64,000 nt of DNA from Thermoleophilales bacterium (GCA_020636895.1 JACJWZ010000003.1:124001-188000), one strand, 5' to 3'. Counted from the stretch's first letter, positions 48,853 to 57,841 are shown. Notes: generated by a model from the letters alone, not told the origin. Made by a program: numbers and translations.

Positions 48853-49790
48853 GCGCTCCACTCCTCGGCGCGCGCGAGCAGGTCGAGCGCGCCCGCGTCG
48901 GTCATCGATTCGACGAGCGCCTCGGCGAGCGCGACCGGCTGCTCGGGGTCTCCCAGCACCGAGTCGAGGACATGGCTCGCGCCGTCGGGCAGGCCCGCGA
49001 AGCCGGTGATGCGAAGCCCGCCGCCCTCGGCGAAGCGCGCGCAGATCCCGACCGGGGTGTGACAGCTCGCGTCGAGGCCGCGGACGGCGGCGCGCTCGGC
49101 CGTGAGCTCGATCAGCGACGGCCCGTCCGTGAGCGTGAGCGCCGGCGCGATGTGCTCGACGCCCTCGATTCGCCCCTCGAGCGCCAGCGCGCCCTGGCCC
49201 GGGGCCGGCGTGAGCTCCTCGGCGCCGAAGCGGAAGGCGATCTCTCCGGCGCGACCGAGCCGCTCGAGCCCGGCGGCGGCGAGGACGATCCCGTCGACCT
49301 CGCCGTCGGCGAGCTTGCGCAGCCGCGTGTCGACGTTGCCGCGCAGCTCGACCACGTCGAGATCCGGCCGCAGCGCGAGAAGCTGCGAGCGCCGGCGCAG
49401 GCTGGCGGTGCCGACCCGGGCGCCCTCGGGGATCTCGGCCAGCGACCCCCCCGGTCCGATCCAGGCGTCGGCGGGATCGAGACGCGCGGGGACGCCGAGG
49501 ATCGCGAGGCCTTCGGGAAGCTCTCCGGGAACATCCTTGGCGCTGTGCACGGCGAGGTCGATGCGCCCGTCGAGCAGGGCGCTCTCGATCTCGCGGACGA
49601 ACCTCGACTTGTCGTCGCCCGCAGCCGCGACGGGGACGCCGCCGCGCTCGTCGCCGGAGGTGCGGATGGGGACGAGCTCGGCGGGGACGGCGAGGGCGTC
49701 GAGGACGTGCTGTGCCTGGGCGAGCGCGAGGGCGCTGCCCCGGGTCCCGATGCGCAGCTGCTCGGGCTCGCTGGAGCCGTCGGGGTTCAG
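48849..49790 (-). CDS. hemC: Porphobilinogen deaminase (hydroxymethylbilane synthase), no ATG/GTG/TTG start
   Basis: HemC joins four porphobilinogens to hydroxymethylbilane. The whole N-terminus is present in frame: LRIGTRGSALALAQAQ, then PIRTSGD, DKSRFVREIE and LAVHSAKDVP. The cofactor-binding cysteine is in DASCHTPVG (about Cys243). No ATG, GTG or TTG exists in frame before HSAKD, which is too late. The likely start is CTG 49790, overlapping the hemA stop (CTGA) with GAAGGG 8 bases upstream (313 residues). The alternative is CTG 49757 just at LRIGTRG (302 residues). The arrangement implies translational coupling to hemA. Confidence 0.88.
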   Translation of the reverse strand: MNPDGSSEPEQLRIGTRGSALALAQAQHVLDALAVPAELVPIRTSGDERGGVPVAAAGDDKSRFVREIESALLDGRIDLAVHSAKDVPGELPEGLAILGVPARLDPADAWIGPGGSLAEIPEGARVGTASLRRRSQLLALRPDLDVVELRGNVDTRLRKLADGEVDGIVLAAAGLERLGRAGEIAFRFGAEELTPAPGQGALALEGRIEGVEHIAPALTLTDGPSLIELTAERAAVRGLDASCHTPVGICARFAEGGGLRITGFAGLPDGASHVLDSVLGDPEQPVALAEALVESMTDAGALDLLARAEEWSA

Positions 49791-51121
49791 TCCCGGCGCC
49801 CTTCGGCGCGGCGCAGCGGGGTGACCTGCGCGTCGGCGCCCTCGGGCTCGGTGGCGGAGTCGAGACCGAAGAGATCCCGCAGCACCGAGACCTGGCGGTA
49901 GGCGTCGGGCTCCTCGGCGGAGCGCTTCAGGCGCAGCGTCGGCTCGTGCAGGATGCGGCTCGCGATCGCTCGCGCCATCGCCTCGATCCGCTCGCGGTCG
50001 CCGTCCTCGAGCGCCGAGAAGCGGTCCTCGTTCTCGGCGAGCACGCGGCGGACGATCTCGTCGGCGCGCTCACGCAGGGACGCGACCGTCGGCAGGACCT
50101 CGAGCGAGGCGAGCCAGTCCTCGAAGCGCGCGAGCTCGGCGCTGACGATCCGCTCCGCACGGCGGGCCTCGGCCTCTCGCCCGCTCGCGTTGCGGTCGGC
50201 GATCGACTGCACGTCGTCAACGTCGCGGACGACGACGCCGGCGACCTCGCGGCAGGCGGGATCCACGTCCCGCGGCACGGCGAGATCAACGAGCAGGAGC
50301 TGCCGCCCACCGCGCGCCTGGGCCACGACCTCGAGCTCATCGCGCTCGACGATGTGATGCGGCGAGTTGGTCGAGGAGACGACTATGTCGGCGCTCTCGA
50401 GCTGCATCGGCAGGTCGTCGATGCGCACGGCCTCGCCGCCGAAGCGCTGCGCGAGGCCGATCGCCCGGTCATAACGGCGGTTGGCGACGAACACCGCGGC
50501 GACGCCGCGGGCGGCCAGCGCGCGGGCGGTCAGCTCGGCGGTCTCACCGGCGCCAATCAGGAGGACGCGGCGGTCGGCGAGGTCGCCGAACGTGCGGGTC
50601 GCGAGCTCTACGGCGGCGGAGGGAACGCTGATCCCTCCCTCGCCGATGCCGGTCTCCCCGCGCACCCGCTTGCCGGCGGTCAGAGCACCCCGGAAAAGCC
50701 TGTTCAGGATGGGGCCCGTCGCGCCCTCGACGAGCGCGAGCTCGTAGGCGCGCTTGACCTGCCCCTGGATCTCGGCCTCGCCGAGGATCATCGAGTCGAG
50801 CCCGGCCGCCACCCGGAAGAGGTGGCGAGCCGCCTCGGGTCCCCGGAACGAGTAGAGGCTCTCCATCAGCTCGGTCGGCCGGATCCCCGCCTGCCTGGAG
50901 AGCGCGCCGAGCGCTGAGCTCTCGGCTTCGACGGCGTCGCCGACCACGAGGTAGATCTCGGTCCGGTTGCAGGTGGAGATCGCCGCCGCTTCGCTGACCT
51001 CCTCGGCGGCGAGGAGGTCGCTGAGCACGCCTGTCGCTCGGCCCTCGGTCAGGGCTAGCCGCTCGCGCAGCTCCAGCGGAGCCGTCTTGTGGGAGATCCC
51101 GAGCGCGAGCAGGTCGCTCAC
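49787..51121 (-). CDS. hemA: Glutamyl-tRNA reductase
   Basis: HemA makes glutamate-1-semialdehyde from glutamyl-tRNA, the committed step of the C5 haem pathway. 444 residues from GTG 51121, which overlaps the ccmD-like stop by four bases (GTGA). Motifs: ISHKTAPLELRERLA, catalytic Cys51 in STCNRTEIY, FRVAAGLDSMILGEAEIQGQVKRAY, the NADPH fold VLLIGAGETAEL and the C-terminal dimerisation helix. The tail after the dimerisation domain is slightly longer than usual. The position between ccm and hemC ties haem synthesis to cytochrome c maturation. Confidence 0.95.
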   Translation of the reverse strand: MSDLLALGISHKTAPLELRERLALTEGRATGVLSDLLAAEEVSEAAAISTCNRTEIYLVVGDAVEAESSALGALSRQAGIRPTELMESLYSFRGPEAARHLFRVAAGLDSMILGEAEIQGQVKRAYELALVEGATGPILNRLFRGALTAGKRVRGETGIGEGGISVPSAAVELATRTFGDLADRRVLLIGAGETAELTARALAARGVAAVFVANRRYDRAIGLAQRFGGEAVRIDDLPMQLESADIVVSSTNSPHHIVERDELEVVAQARGGRQLLLVDLAVPRDVDPACREVAGVVVRDVDDVQSIADRNASGREAEARRAERIVSAELARFEDWLASLEVLPTVASLRERADEIVRRVLAENEDRFSALEDGDRERIEAMARAIASRILHEPTLRLKRSAEEPDAYRQVSVLRDLFGLDSATEPEGADAQVTPLRRAEGRRD

Positions 51122-51357
51122 GGGACGGGCTCCTCGATCCGCTCCCGCGGCTCCCCGGGTCCGGGCTCGGGCTCGGCGGCGCCGCGCTCCGCGATGTCGG
51201 CGATCTCGTCGATCTCGCGCGAGATCCGGCCCAGCTTCGCGGCCATGATCCCGATGTAGACGACGAGCAGGATCACGAAGACGACGTAGGCGGCGGCCAC
51301 GTACTTGCCGCCTTCGTCGAGCGGCAGGGCGGGGGCGGCTGTCAGCAGCGCGTCCAT
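51118..51357 (-). CDS. ccmD: CcmD-like small membrane protein
   Basis: Protein of 79 residues with one membrane span (about 17-42) containing YVAAAYVVFVILLVVYIG. The Tyr-x3-Tyr spacing before the span resembles CcmD, which helps release haem-loaded CcmE from CcmABC. The C-terminal half is acidic and proline-rich. Its ATG overlaps the ccmC stop by one base and its stop overlaps the hemA start, which fits the CcmD position. Assignment rests on context, size and the short motif. Confidence 0.75.
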   Translation of the reverse strand: MDALLTAAPALPLDEGGKYVAAAYVVFVILLVVYIGIMAAKLGRISREIDEIADIAERGAAEPEPGPGEPRERIEEPVP

Positions 51358-52100
51358 CAACTCGGGACGTTGGCGGTTCCGGGCGCGATCCGCGCTCCGA
51401 CGCCGCCGCCTGCACGGGCGGTGCCGTCGAGCGCGCGCCGCAGGCGCGAGAGCTGTGCGGAGGTGCGCTTCGCGGTCATCTCGAAGCAGACGAGGGTGAG
51501 CCAGAGCATCGCGATCCCGGCGAAGCAGACGAGGAAACCGACCCACATGTCTCCGGGAAGCCCGCCGTCAGCGGTCGCGAAGGTCCGCGGATGGACCAGC
51601 GACTGGGCCATCCGCACGACCATGAAGTTGAGCGGGACGAAGGCCCCGGCCGCGATCGCGAAGACCGAGGCGTAGCGCCCCTGCCGCTCGCGGTCGGGGA
51701 TCGCGTAACGCAGCGGGTAGTAGGTCGCGTAGAGCAGGAAGACGATCAGGAAGCTGACGAGCGTGGGCTCATCCCAGACCCACCAGCGCCCCCAGGACGC
51801 CTTCGCCCAGATCGCGCCGGTGATCAGCACGGCGACGCCGAAGATCACCGACGTGTGGATCGAGACGTAGGCGCGCATGTCGTGGACCGGGTCTCCCGTG
51901 CGGAGGTGCCGGATCGCGTGGATCCCGCCGATGACGAAGCCGGCGAGGGCGATGATCGCGAGCGGCACGTGCAGGTAGAAGATCTTCTGGATGAACCCCT
52001 GGTCGGCCTCGTTGGGAACCCAGAAGAACACGAGGGCGAAGCCGGCACCGATCAGGGCGGCGGTGATGATCGCGAGTGTCCGCAGGCGGTTCGGGTTCAT
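51357..52100 (-). CDS. ccmC: Haem exporter protein CcmC
   Basis: Integral membrane protein of 247 residues with six spans. The tryptophan-rich haem-handling motif is WGRWWVWDEPTL, flanked by the conserved histidines in FYLHVPLA and SIHTSVIFG. With CcmA, B and D it loads haem onto the chaperone CcmE for attachment to apocytochrome c. CcmE and CcmF are not in this window and may lie elsewhere. The stop overlaps the ccmD-like start by one base. The C-terminal tail is longer than in proteobacterial CcmC. Confidence 0.94.
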   Translation of the reverse strand: MNPNRLRTLAIITAALIGAGFALVFFWVPNEADQGFIQKIFYLHVPLAIIALAGFVIGGIHAIRHLRTGDPVHDMRAYVSIHTSVIFGVAVLITGAIWAKASWGRWWVWDEPTLVSFLIVFLLYATYYPLRYAIPDRERQGRYASVFAIAAGAFVPLNFMVVRMAQSLVHPRTFATADGGLPGDMWVGFLVCFAGIAMLWLTLVCFEMTAKRTSAQLSRLRRALDGTARAGGGVGARIAPGTANVPS

Positions 52101-52120
52101 GCCGAAATCGGTGTTCCCGC

Positions 52121-52807
52121 TCAGTCCTCGAGGAGGAAATCGAACACGGCCCAGCCGATGAGCAGGAAGATCGCATCGTACAAGCCGAGCGCGCCCAGCC
52201 AGCTTGCGTACTTGTCGTAGTCGGGACCTCCCGCGAGCAGCAGCTTCGCGCCCGCGGCGCTGGCGGCGACCATCGGCGGCACCAGGAGCGGCAGCAGGAT
52301 CAACGGGCCGATCAGATCGCGGGCGGTGGAGTTCGTCGCGATCGGGGAGATCAGCGCTCCCGTGGTCGCGAGCGCGCCGTTGAGAAGGAGCACGACCGGG
52401 AGCATCGGCAGCAGGCCGGTGCCGCTGTCGAGGAAGAAGAGCCAGAAGACGGGGATCGCGAAGAGCTCCAGGATCGTCAGGTAGACGAGCAGCGCGAGCG
52501 CCTTCGCCAGGAACAGCGCCGTGCCGTCGACCGGGGCGAGGCGGATGGCCTCGAACCCTCCCTGCTCGCGCTCGGCGACGAAGAGACGGTTGATGGCGAG
52601 CAGCGCCGCGAAGAGGATGGTCACCAGCAGCACGCCGGTCGCGAGGCCCCCATCGAGCTGGGTGCGATCGAGCCCGAAGCGGAAGATCACGTAGATCGTC
52701 GTCGAGAACAGGACCATCGCCGGGATCGACTGCAGGGTGCGAAGCTCGACCCTCAGGTCCTTGCCGAGAATCGTCGCGACGGCGCTGAAGGTGGAGGGGC
52801 CGTTCAC
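52121..52807 (-). CDS. ccmB: Haem exporter protein CcmB
   Basis: Membrane subunit of 228 residues with six spans. The family features are visible: KDLRVELRTLQSIPAMVLFS at the N-terminus, FAALLAINRLFVAEREQGGFEAIRLAPVDGTALFLAKAL and LIGPLILLPLLVPPM. It forms the CcmAB transporter-like complex. The start overlaps the ccmA stop by four bases, and 20 bases separate it from ccmC. Confidence 0.92.
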   Translation of the reverse strand: MNGPSTFSAVATILGKDLRVELRTLQSIPAMVLFSTTIYVIFRFGLDRTQLDGGLATGVLLVTILFAALLAINRLFVAEREQGGFEAIRLAPVDGTALFLAKALALLVYLTILELFAIPVFWLFFLDSGTGLLPMLPVVLLLNGALATTGALISPIATNSTARDLIGPLILLPLLVPPMVAASAAGAKLLLAGGPDYDKYASWLGALGLYDAIFLLIGWAVFDFLLED

Positions 52808-53538
52808 GCCATCGCCCCCCGCAGCGACTCCTCCGAGTAGATCGAGCGGGCGCGATCGGGATCGACTTCGGCGGCGGGAGCCTCGAACGCGACCGACCCC
52901 TCGCGGGTGAGCGCGAGGACCCGGTCGGCCCCGGAGAGCGCGGCGGCGACGTCGTGGGTGACGAGCACGCGGCTGCGCCCCCGGCGCGGGCCGAGCAGGG
53001 GCGCGACGACATCGGCGCCCGCCGGGTCGAGGTTGGCGAGCGGCTCGTCGAGGACGAGCATCTCGGGGTCGTGCAGGAGCGCCCTGCAGACGGCGAGCCG
53101 CTTGACCATCCCCGCCGACATCTCGCCCACCCGCGTGCTCGCGCGATGGGCGAGTCCGACGCGCTCGAGCAGGTCGGCGATCCGCTCGGCGCCCTCGGCC
53201 GGCAGGCCGAAGAGGCGGGCGTGGAAGCGGAGGTTCTCGGCGGCGGCGAGGTCGCGGTAGAGCAGCGGCGAGTGCCCGAGGTAGCCGAGGCGCCCGCGCA
53301 GCTTCCAGGCGGAGCCCGGCAGCTCCGAGCCGAGCACCGACACCGATCCGCTGCTCGGACGCAGCAGCGTCGCCAGCACCTGCAGCAGCGTGGACTTTCC
53401 GGCTCCGTTGGGTCCGATCACCGCGAGCGTCCCACCTGCCGGGAGCTCGAAGGAGACGTCGCGAAGCACCCAGCTCTCGCCGTAGGCCTGGCTCAGCGAG
53501 CTCGCCCGCAGCGCGGGCTCGGGGGCGGGTTCGGCCAC
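52804..53538 (-). CDS. ccmA: Haem exporter ATP-binding protein CcmA
   Basis: ABC ATPase of 244 residues, first gene of the ccm-hem operon. Walker A is GPNGAGKST, Walker B MLVLDEPLANLDP and the H-loop LVTHD. The signature is degenerate, EMSAGMVKRLAV in place of LSGGQ, as in several CcmA proteins. The protein hydrolyses ATP to release haem-bound CcmE. Start GTG 53538 lies 7 bases after TAGCCT (complement at 53546-53551), which is probably the leaderless promoter of the whole operon. Confidence 0.92.
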   Translation of the reverse strand: MAEPAPEPALRASSLSQAYGESWVLRDVSFELPAGGTLAVIGPNGAGKSTLLQVLATLLRPSSGSVSVLGSELPGSAWKLRGRLGYLGHSPLLYRDLAAAENLRFHARLFGLPAEGAERIADLLERVGLAHRASTRVGEMSAGMVKRLAVCRALLHDPEMLVLDEPLANLDPAGADVVAPLLGPRRGRSRVLVTHDVAAALSGADRVLALTREGSVAFEAPAAEVDPDRARSIYSEESLRGAMA

Positions 53539-53545
53539 CCCCGGA

Positions 53546-53551
53546 AGGCTA
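53546..53551 (-). promoter_or_regulatory. Putative -10 hexamer of the ccm-hem operon
   Basis: Minus-strand TAGCCT ends 7 bases before GTG 53538 of ccmA, so the operon transcript may be leaderless. Confidence 0.45.
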
Positions 53552-53719
53552 GAGCTACAGCGGCAGCTTCGACCGGCCCTCACGGCCCTTGGAAGCGCTC
53601 TTGTTCGACGCCCCTTGCGATGACGAGAACGGCCTCCCACGCCGTTCCGCCCGGCAGCCTAAGAAGATGCTCAGTCGCGATTGACCCTTGGCTTAGGCGG
53701 CTGCAGCAGGATCGGTTCA

Positions 53720-54106
53720 GTGAAACGCCGGATCGCAGCAGCAGCCACGTCCGCCGCCCTCGCGGTCGCCGGCCCCGCCGCAGCCAGCCAGCAACGAAAC
53801 GGCGGCCATCCACGCAGCGCGAAGCCGCGGGTCACACGGGTCGCCGCTGCCGAGAGCGACCGCGCCCAGCAGACCCTCGCGGTGATGCGGCGCGAGGAGA
53901 TGGCGGCCCACCGGCGGCAGCTCGCAACCGCCCTCGCAGCCGAGCTCCCCACCTCGACCCCGACCGGCATCGAACGGGTTCTCGCCAGGGCCGAGGCCGA
54001 TCCGGGTCCCGCGCTCGCCCGATCGACCGGCCGCAGCGAGGACGAGATCGACGCCGCCTTCGAGGCGATGGCCCGTCACGCCCGCGAGTCGCGCCTGCGG
54101 GCTTAG
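53720..54106 (+). CDS. Small exported Ala/Arg-rich protein
   Basis: Protein of 128 residues from GTG 53720. A signal peptide (about 5-23, cleavage near AAAS) is followed by a basic region and two or three amphipathic helices (about 45-128) such as ESDRAQQTLAVMRREEMAAHRRQLATAL. I recognise no family. It may be a periplasmic helical protein. Upstream, GCCTAAG (53657-53663) and CTTAGGC (53692-53698) form a 7 bp inverted repeat that could be a regulatory site. Confidence 0.5.
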   Translation: MKRRIAAAATSAALAVAGPAAASQQRNGGHPRSAKPRVTRVAAAESDRAQQTLAVMRREEMAAHRRQLATALAAELPTSTPTGIERVLARAEADPGPALARSTGRSEDEIDAAFEAMARHARESRLRA

Positions 54107-54206
54107 CCGGCGATGCTGCCCTCGGCGGCCGACTCCTGAGCACCCGCTCCCGCGACGCTTCCGTCGCGACCTACCCTTCGGGGGAGGTTCCACGGAACCG
54201 CCCCTC

Positions 54207-54212
54207 TAGGGT
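54207..54212 (+). promoter_or_regulatory. Putative -10 hexamer, leaderless start of NUDIX gene
   Basis: TAGGGT ends 7 bases before ATG 54220; no Shine-Dalgarno lies between them. Confidence 0.45.
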
Positions 54213-54219
54213 CTCGCGC

Positions 54220-54738
54220 ATGACCTTCCGCTACTGCCCCCGCTGCGCGACCGAGCTCGAGCTGCGGCCGTCCACCGGTCCAGATCCCGATCGCTCCACC
54301 TGCCCGAACTGCGGCTTCGTCCACTACGAGAACCCGACGCCGACCGTGCAGGCGTGGATCGACCACGACGGCAGCTATCTGGCCCTGCGTCGCGATGAGG
54401 AGCCGCTGCAGGGCGAGTGGAACATGCCGGGCGGCTTCGTCGAGGTCGGCGAGCGCGGCGACGAGGCGATCATCCGCGAGGTCCGCGAGGAGACCGGCCT
54501 CGAGGTCGAGGTCGTCGAGCTGATCGGCATCTTCGACTCCACCTACGGATTCGGCGAGGACGCCAAGCCGATCTTCGACGTCGCCTTCCACTGCCGGATC
54601 ACGGGCGGCGCGGGAGACGATCTCGACGTCTCCGAGGAGTCGAGCGAGGCCCGCTGGTTCCCGCTCGCCGAGTTCCCGCAGCCCGCCTTCGCCGGCGAGC
54701 AGAAGGCCCTCGCGCGCCTGCGCGAGATGGTCGGCTGA
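54220..54738 (+). CDS. NUDIX hydrolase with N-terminal zinc ribbon
   Basis: Protein of 172 residues. A zinc ribbon (CPRC and CPNCG, residues 6-34) precedes a NUDIX domain (about 40-170). The Nudix box fits G-x5-E-x7-REUxEExGU (GGFVEVGERGDEA, then REVREETGLEVE). The zinc-ribbon type is common among NADH pyrophosphatase-like and nucleotide-clearing hydrolases. The residues after the box do not allow a substrate call. The following intergenic region contains the second palindromic element. Confidence 0.9.
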   Translation: MTFRYCPRCATELELRPSTGPDPDRSTCPNCGFVHYENPTPTVQAWIDHDGSYLALRRDEEPLQGEWNMPGGFVEVGERGDEAIIREVREETGLEVEVVELIGIFDSTYGFGEDAKPIFDVAFHCRITGGAGDDLDVSEESSEARWFPLAEFPQPAFAGEQKALARLREMVG

Positions 54739-54750
54739 GGCACCATCGCC

Positions 54751-54802
54751 CACCGAACGTTCACCGTACGGGGCTATACGGATGCAAAATCGACGTTCGG
54801 TG
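54751..54802. repeat. 52 bp palindromic element, copy 2
   Basis: Inverted arms CACCGAACGT (54751-54760) and their complement (54793-54802) enclose a 32-base loop with the same central GGGGCTATACGG as copy 1 at 9874-9929. It starts 12 bases after the NUDIX stop and lies 37 bases before the end of the convergent aldehyde dehydrogenase gene. Confidence 0.7.
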
Positions 54803-54839
54803 AGAGGAGCGCGGCGCGGGACGCCGGATTCGCCCGCGG

Positions 54840-56399
54840 CTACCGCCGCAGCGTCTTCGCGCCGGTCCGCAGCAGCGAGCCGCCGCCCTCGCGCAGCACC
54901 TTGACCCGCGAGCCGGCGCCGCCGTAGAGCAGGCCCGCGGCGGCGCGGACCGCCTCGCCGAGGGTGCGGTCGTAGGGCTGCCACCAGAGGTCGCGGCTGC
55001 GGGCCGAGTTCCACGTCACGTTCTTGACCTCGACGCACTCGCGGAGGCCGAAGCGGGAGTGGGTGCGGCCGAGGCCGGAGTCCTTGACGCCTCCCCACGC
55101 GCACTGCATCGCGGCGTGGCTGTAGGCGTGGTCGTTGATCCAGACCATCCCCGACTCGATCCGCCGCGCCATCCGCTCGCCCTTCTTCCGGTCACGGGTC
55201 CAGATCGAGGCGCCGAGGCCGAAATCGGAATCGTTGGCGAGCTCGATCGCCTCCTCCTCGGAGGCGACCACGACGATCGGCAGCACCGGCCCGAAGATCT
55301 CCTCGCGCATGATCCGCATCTCGTGGCTGACGCCGGTCAGCACCGTCGGCTCGATGTACTTCCCGCTCGAGCCGCTCACCTCGAGCGGGCCGCCGCAGCG
55401 TCGCTCGGCGCCGTCGGCGATCGCGTCGTCGACGAGCTCGCAGACGATCTCGTGCTGATCCGTGGAGACCATCGGCCCGACCTCGACGTCCCAACTCGAC
55501 GGGTCGCCGACGCGGAGCCGCTCGGTCTCGGCGACGACTCCGGAGATGAAGCGCTCGGCCACCTCCTCGACGACGTACACGCGCTCGATCCCGGCGCATG
55601 TCTGTCCGGCATTGGCGAAACCGGCCCAGACGATGCCGCTGATCGCGTTCTGCAGATCGGCATCGGCGCAGACGATGGCGGGGTCCTTGCCGCCCAGCTC
55701 GAGCACCGAGCCCTTCATCCGCGCCGCGCAGGCGGCCCCGACCTTGTAGCCGGTCTCGACCGATCCGGTGAAGAAGACCTTGCGCACGCTCGACTCGGTG
55801 ATCGCGGCGCCGACGTCGCCCTCGCCGTGGAGGACGCGGACGAGCCCGTCGGGCACGCCCGCCTTCTCGAAGGCGACGCGGATCCGCTCGCCGATCAGCG
55901 GAGTCAGCTCGGCGGGCTTGAGGACGACGCCGTTGCCGGCCATGAGCGCGATCGCGACCTCGCCGAACGGGATCGACCAGGGGTAGTTCCAGGGGGCGAT
56001 CACGCCGACCACCCCGAGCGGCTCGAAGGCGAATCTTGCGCGCTTGCCGATGAACAGGCCTTGACCCATGCGGACGGGCTGATCGTCGAGAATCTCCGGA
56101 CCCTCCTCGGCGAGCCAGTGGAGCCCGTCGATCGTCGGCACGACCTCCATCGTGTAGGCCTCGGTGATCGGCTTGCCTTGCTCCCGCGAGAGCAACGTCG
56201 CGACCTCGTCGAGGTCGGCGGCGAGCAGATCCGCGGTCCGGCGCAGGTAGCGGCCGCGATCTCGGAGCGAGAGCTCACCCCAGAAGCGCTGTACCTCGGC
56301 GACGTCGTCGACGGCGGCCTGGACGTCGCCGGGATCGGTCGTCTCAACGGAGCCGAGCGGCTCCCCGGTCGCGGGGTTAAACGATTCGAGCGTTCCCAT
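54840..56399 (-). CDS. Aldehyde dehydrogenase (succinate-semialdehyde dehydrogenase GabD2-like)
   Basis: NAD(P)-dependent aldehyde dehydrogenase of 519 residues. Catalytic Cys268 is in NAGQTCAGIERVYV and the general base Glu234 in LELGGKDPAIV. The Asn in PWNYPW and the coenzyme loop FTGSVETG are present. The C-terminal 50 residues extend past the usual end, as in mycobacterial GabD2 (about 518 residues), which suggests but does not prove succinate semialdehyde as substrate. A Shine-Dalgarno (AGGAG) lies about 11 bases before ATG 56399, with TAGGGT further upstream. Confidence 0.88.
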   Translation of the reverse strand: MGTLESFNPATGEPLGSVETTDPGDVQAAVDDVAEVQRFWGELSLRDRGRYLRRTADLLAADLDEVATLLSREQGKPITEAYTMEVVPTIDGLHWLAEEGPEILDDQPVRMGQGLFIGKRARFAFEPLGVVGVIAPWNYPWSIPFGEVAIALMAGNGVVLKPAELTPLIGERIRVAFEKAGVPDGLVRVLHGEGDVGAAITESSVRKVFFTGSVETGYKVGAACAARMKGSVLELGGKDPAIVCADADLQNAISGIVWAGFANAGQTCAGIERVYVVEEVAERFISGVVAETERLRVGDPSSWDVEVGPMVSTDQHEIVCELVDDAIADGAERRCGGPLEVSGSSGKYIEPTVLTGVSHEMRIMREEIFGPVLPIVVVASEEEAIELANDSDFGLGASIWTRDRKKGERMARRIESGMVWINDHAYSHAAMQCAWGGVKDSGLGRTHSRFGLRECVEVKNVTWNSARSRDLWWQPYDRTLGEAVRAAAGLLYGGAGSRVKVLREGGGSLLRTGAKTLRR

Positions 56400-56479
56400 C
56401 CTCTTCTCCTGACCACCCTAATCGCCTCCGGCGATCGTTCCTTGAGGCCCGGGCCACTTCGTTCCCGGATCGGGCGTCC

Positions 56480-57841
56480 TCAGGCGTCCTCGGGCGCCCC
56501 GCGGACCCGTCGGATCCGCTCCAGCCGCTCCGCGAGCTCGGCCTCGAAACCGCGGCCGGTCGGCTCGTAGAAACGGGTCTCGCCGACCGACTCCGGCAGG
56601 GCTCGCTGGTCGGTCAGGCCGCCGGGGGCATCGTGCGGGTACTCGTAGCCGATCCCGCGGCCGAGCTCCTTCGCGCCCGGGTAGGCGGCGCTGCGCAGGG
56701 CTGCCGGCGGCTGGCCGGCGCCGTGCTCGCGGACGTGGCGCTCGGCGGCGAGCAAGCCCGCGTAAGAGGCATTCGACTTCGGCGCCAGTGACAGGTAAAC
56801 CGCGCCCTGCGCGAGGTTGAGGCGGCACTCGGGCAGCCCGACACGATCGACCGCGGCGCCGACGGACGTGGCGACGACGAGCGCCTGCGGGTCGGCGTTG
56901 CCGATGTCCTCGGAGGCGAAGATCACCATCCGCCGAGCGATGAAGCGAGGGTCCTCGCCACCCTCGAGCATCGCCGCGAGGTAGTACAGCGACGCATCGA
57001 CGTCGGAGGCGCGCGTCGACTTGATCCAGGCCGAGATGTAGTCGTAGTGCTTGTCGCCGGACTTGTCGTACTGGACGGCCTTGCGCTGCAACGCGTCCTC
57101 GGCGACGGCGAGCGTGATCCGCCCCTCGGGACCGACGGTCGCCGCCGCCCGCTCGAGCGCGCCGAGCGCCGCCCGTGCGTCTCCTCCGGCGCGGTCGGCC
57201 AGCATCGCGAGCGCCTCGTCGTCGACGGCGGGCGGCGGATCGAGCCCGCGCTCGGGGTCGGTGAGCGCCCGTCGCAGGAGCGCCTCGACGTCATCGTCGC
57301 CGAGCGGCCGCAGCTCGTAGATCTGGGAGCGGGACAGCAGCGCCGAGTTGACCTCGAAGAAGGGGTTCTCGGTGGTGGCTCCGATCAGCGTCACGAGGCC
57401 GTCCTCGACGGCGGGAAGCAGCGCGTCCTGCTGTGCCTTGTTGAAGCGGTGGATCTCGTCGAGGAAAAAGACGGTCCGCCGCCCGGCCCGTCGCCGCTCC
57501 TCAGCGCGGCCGAGCACCGCCCTGACCTCGGCTCGACCGGCGTTGACGGCGGATTGCTCCTCAAAGGCGCCATCGGCGGCGGTCGCGACGATCCGCGCAA
57601 TCGTCGTCTTGCCGGTTCCCGGTGGCCCGTAGAGGACCATCGAGTGCGGCTCGCCCGACTCGATCGCCGTGCGCAACGCGGAGCCCTCCGCGAGCAGATG
57701 CTCCTGCCCGGCGAGGTCGGAGAGCGAGCGCGGCCGCATCCGCACCGCCAGCGGCGCGTCGGCGCCGCCTTCGGCGCCTGGCCCGCTCTCACCGCCTTCG
57801 AAGAGACGGTCGGTCACCGTCGGATCACCACTCGGCCGCAC
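56480..57841 (-). CDS. rarA: Replication-associated recombination protein A (AAA+ ATPase)
   Basis: RarA/MgsA, related to clamp loaders, acts at stalled replication forks. 453 residues. Motifs: MRPRSLSDLAGQEHLL, Walker A GPPGTGKTT, Walker B FFLDEIHRFNKAQQDALLP, sensor 1 GATTENPFFEVN and the tetramerisation region KHYDYISAWIKSTR. GTG 57841 and GTG 57817 are both possible starts; only the later one avoids a short extra N-terminus. It diverges from the TauE-type gene with 20 bases between them. Confidence 0.94.
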   Translation of the reverse strand: MRPSGDPTVTDRLFEGGESGPGAEGGADAPLAVRMRPRSLSDLAGQEHLLAEGSALRTAIESGEPHSMVLYGPPGTGKTTIARIVATAADGAFEEQSAVNAGRAEVRAVLGRAEERRRAGRRTVFFLDEIHRFNKAQQDALLPAVEDGLVTLIGATTENPFFEVNSALLSRSQIYELRPLGDDDVEALLRRALTDPERGLDPPPAVDDEALAMLADRAGGDARAALGALERAAATVGPEGRITLAVAEDALQRKAVQYDKSGDKHYDYISAWIKSTRASDVDASLYYLAAMLEGGEDPRFIARRMVIFASEDIGNADPQALVVATSVGAAVDRVGLPECRLNLAQGAVYLSLAPKSNASYAGLLAAERHVREHGAGQPPAALRSAAYPGAKELGRGIGYEYPHDAPGGLTDQRALPESVGETRFYEPTGRGFEAELAERLERIRRVRGAPEDA

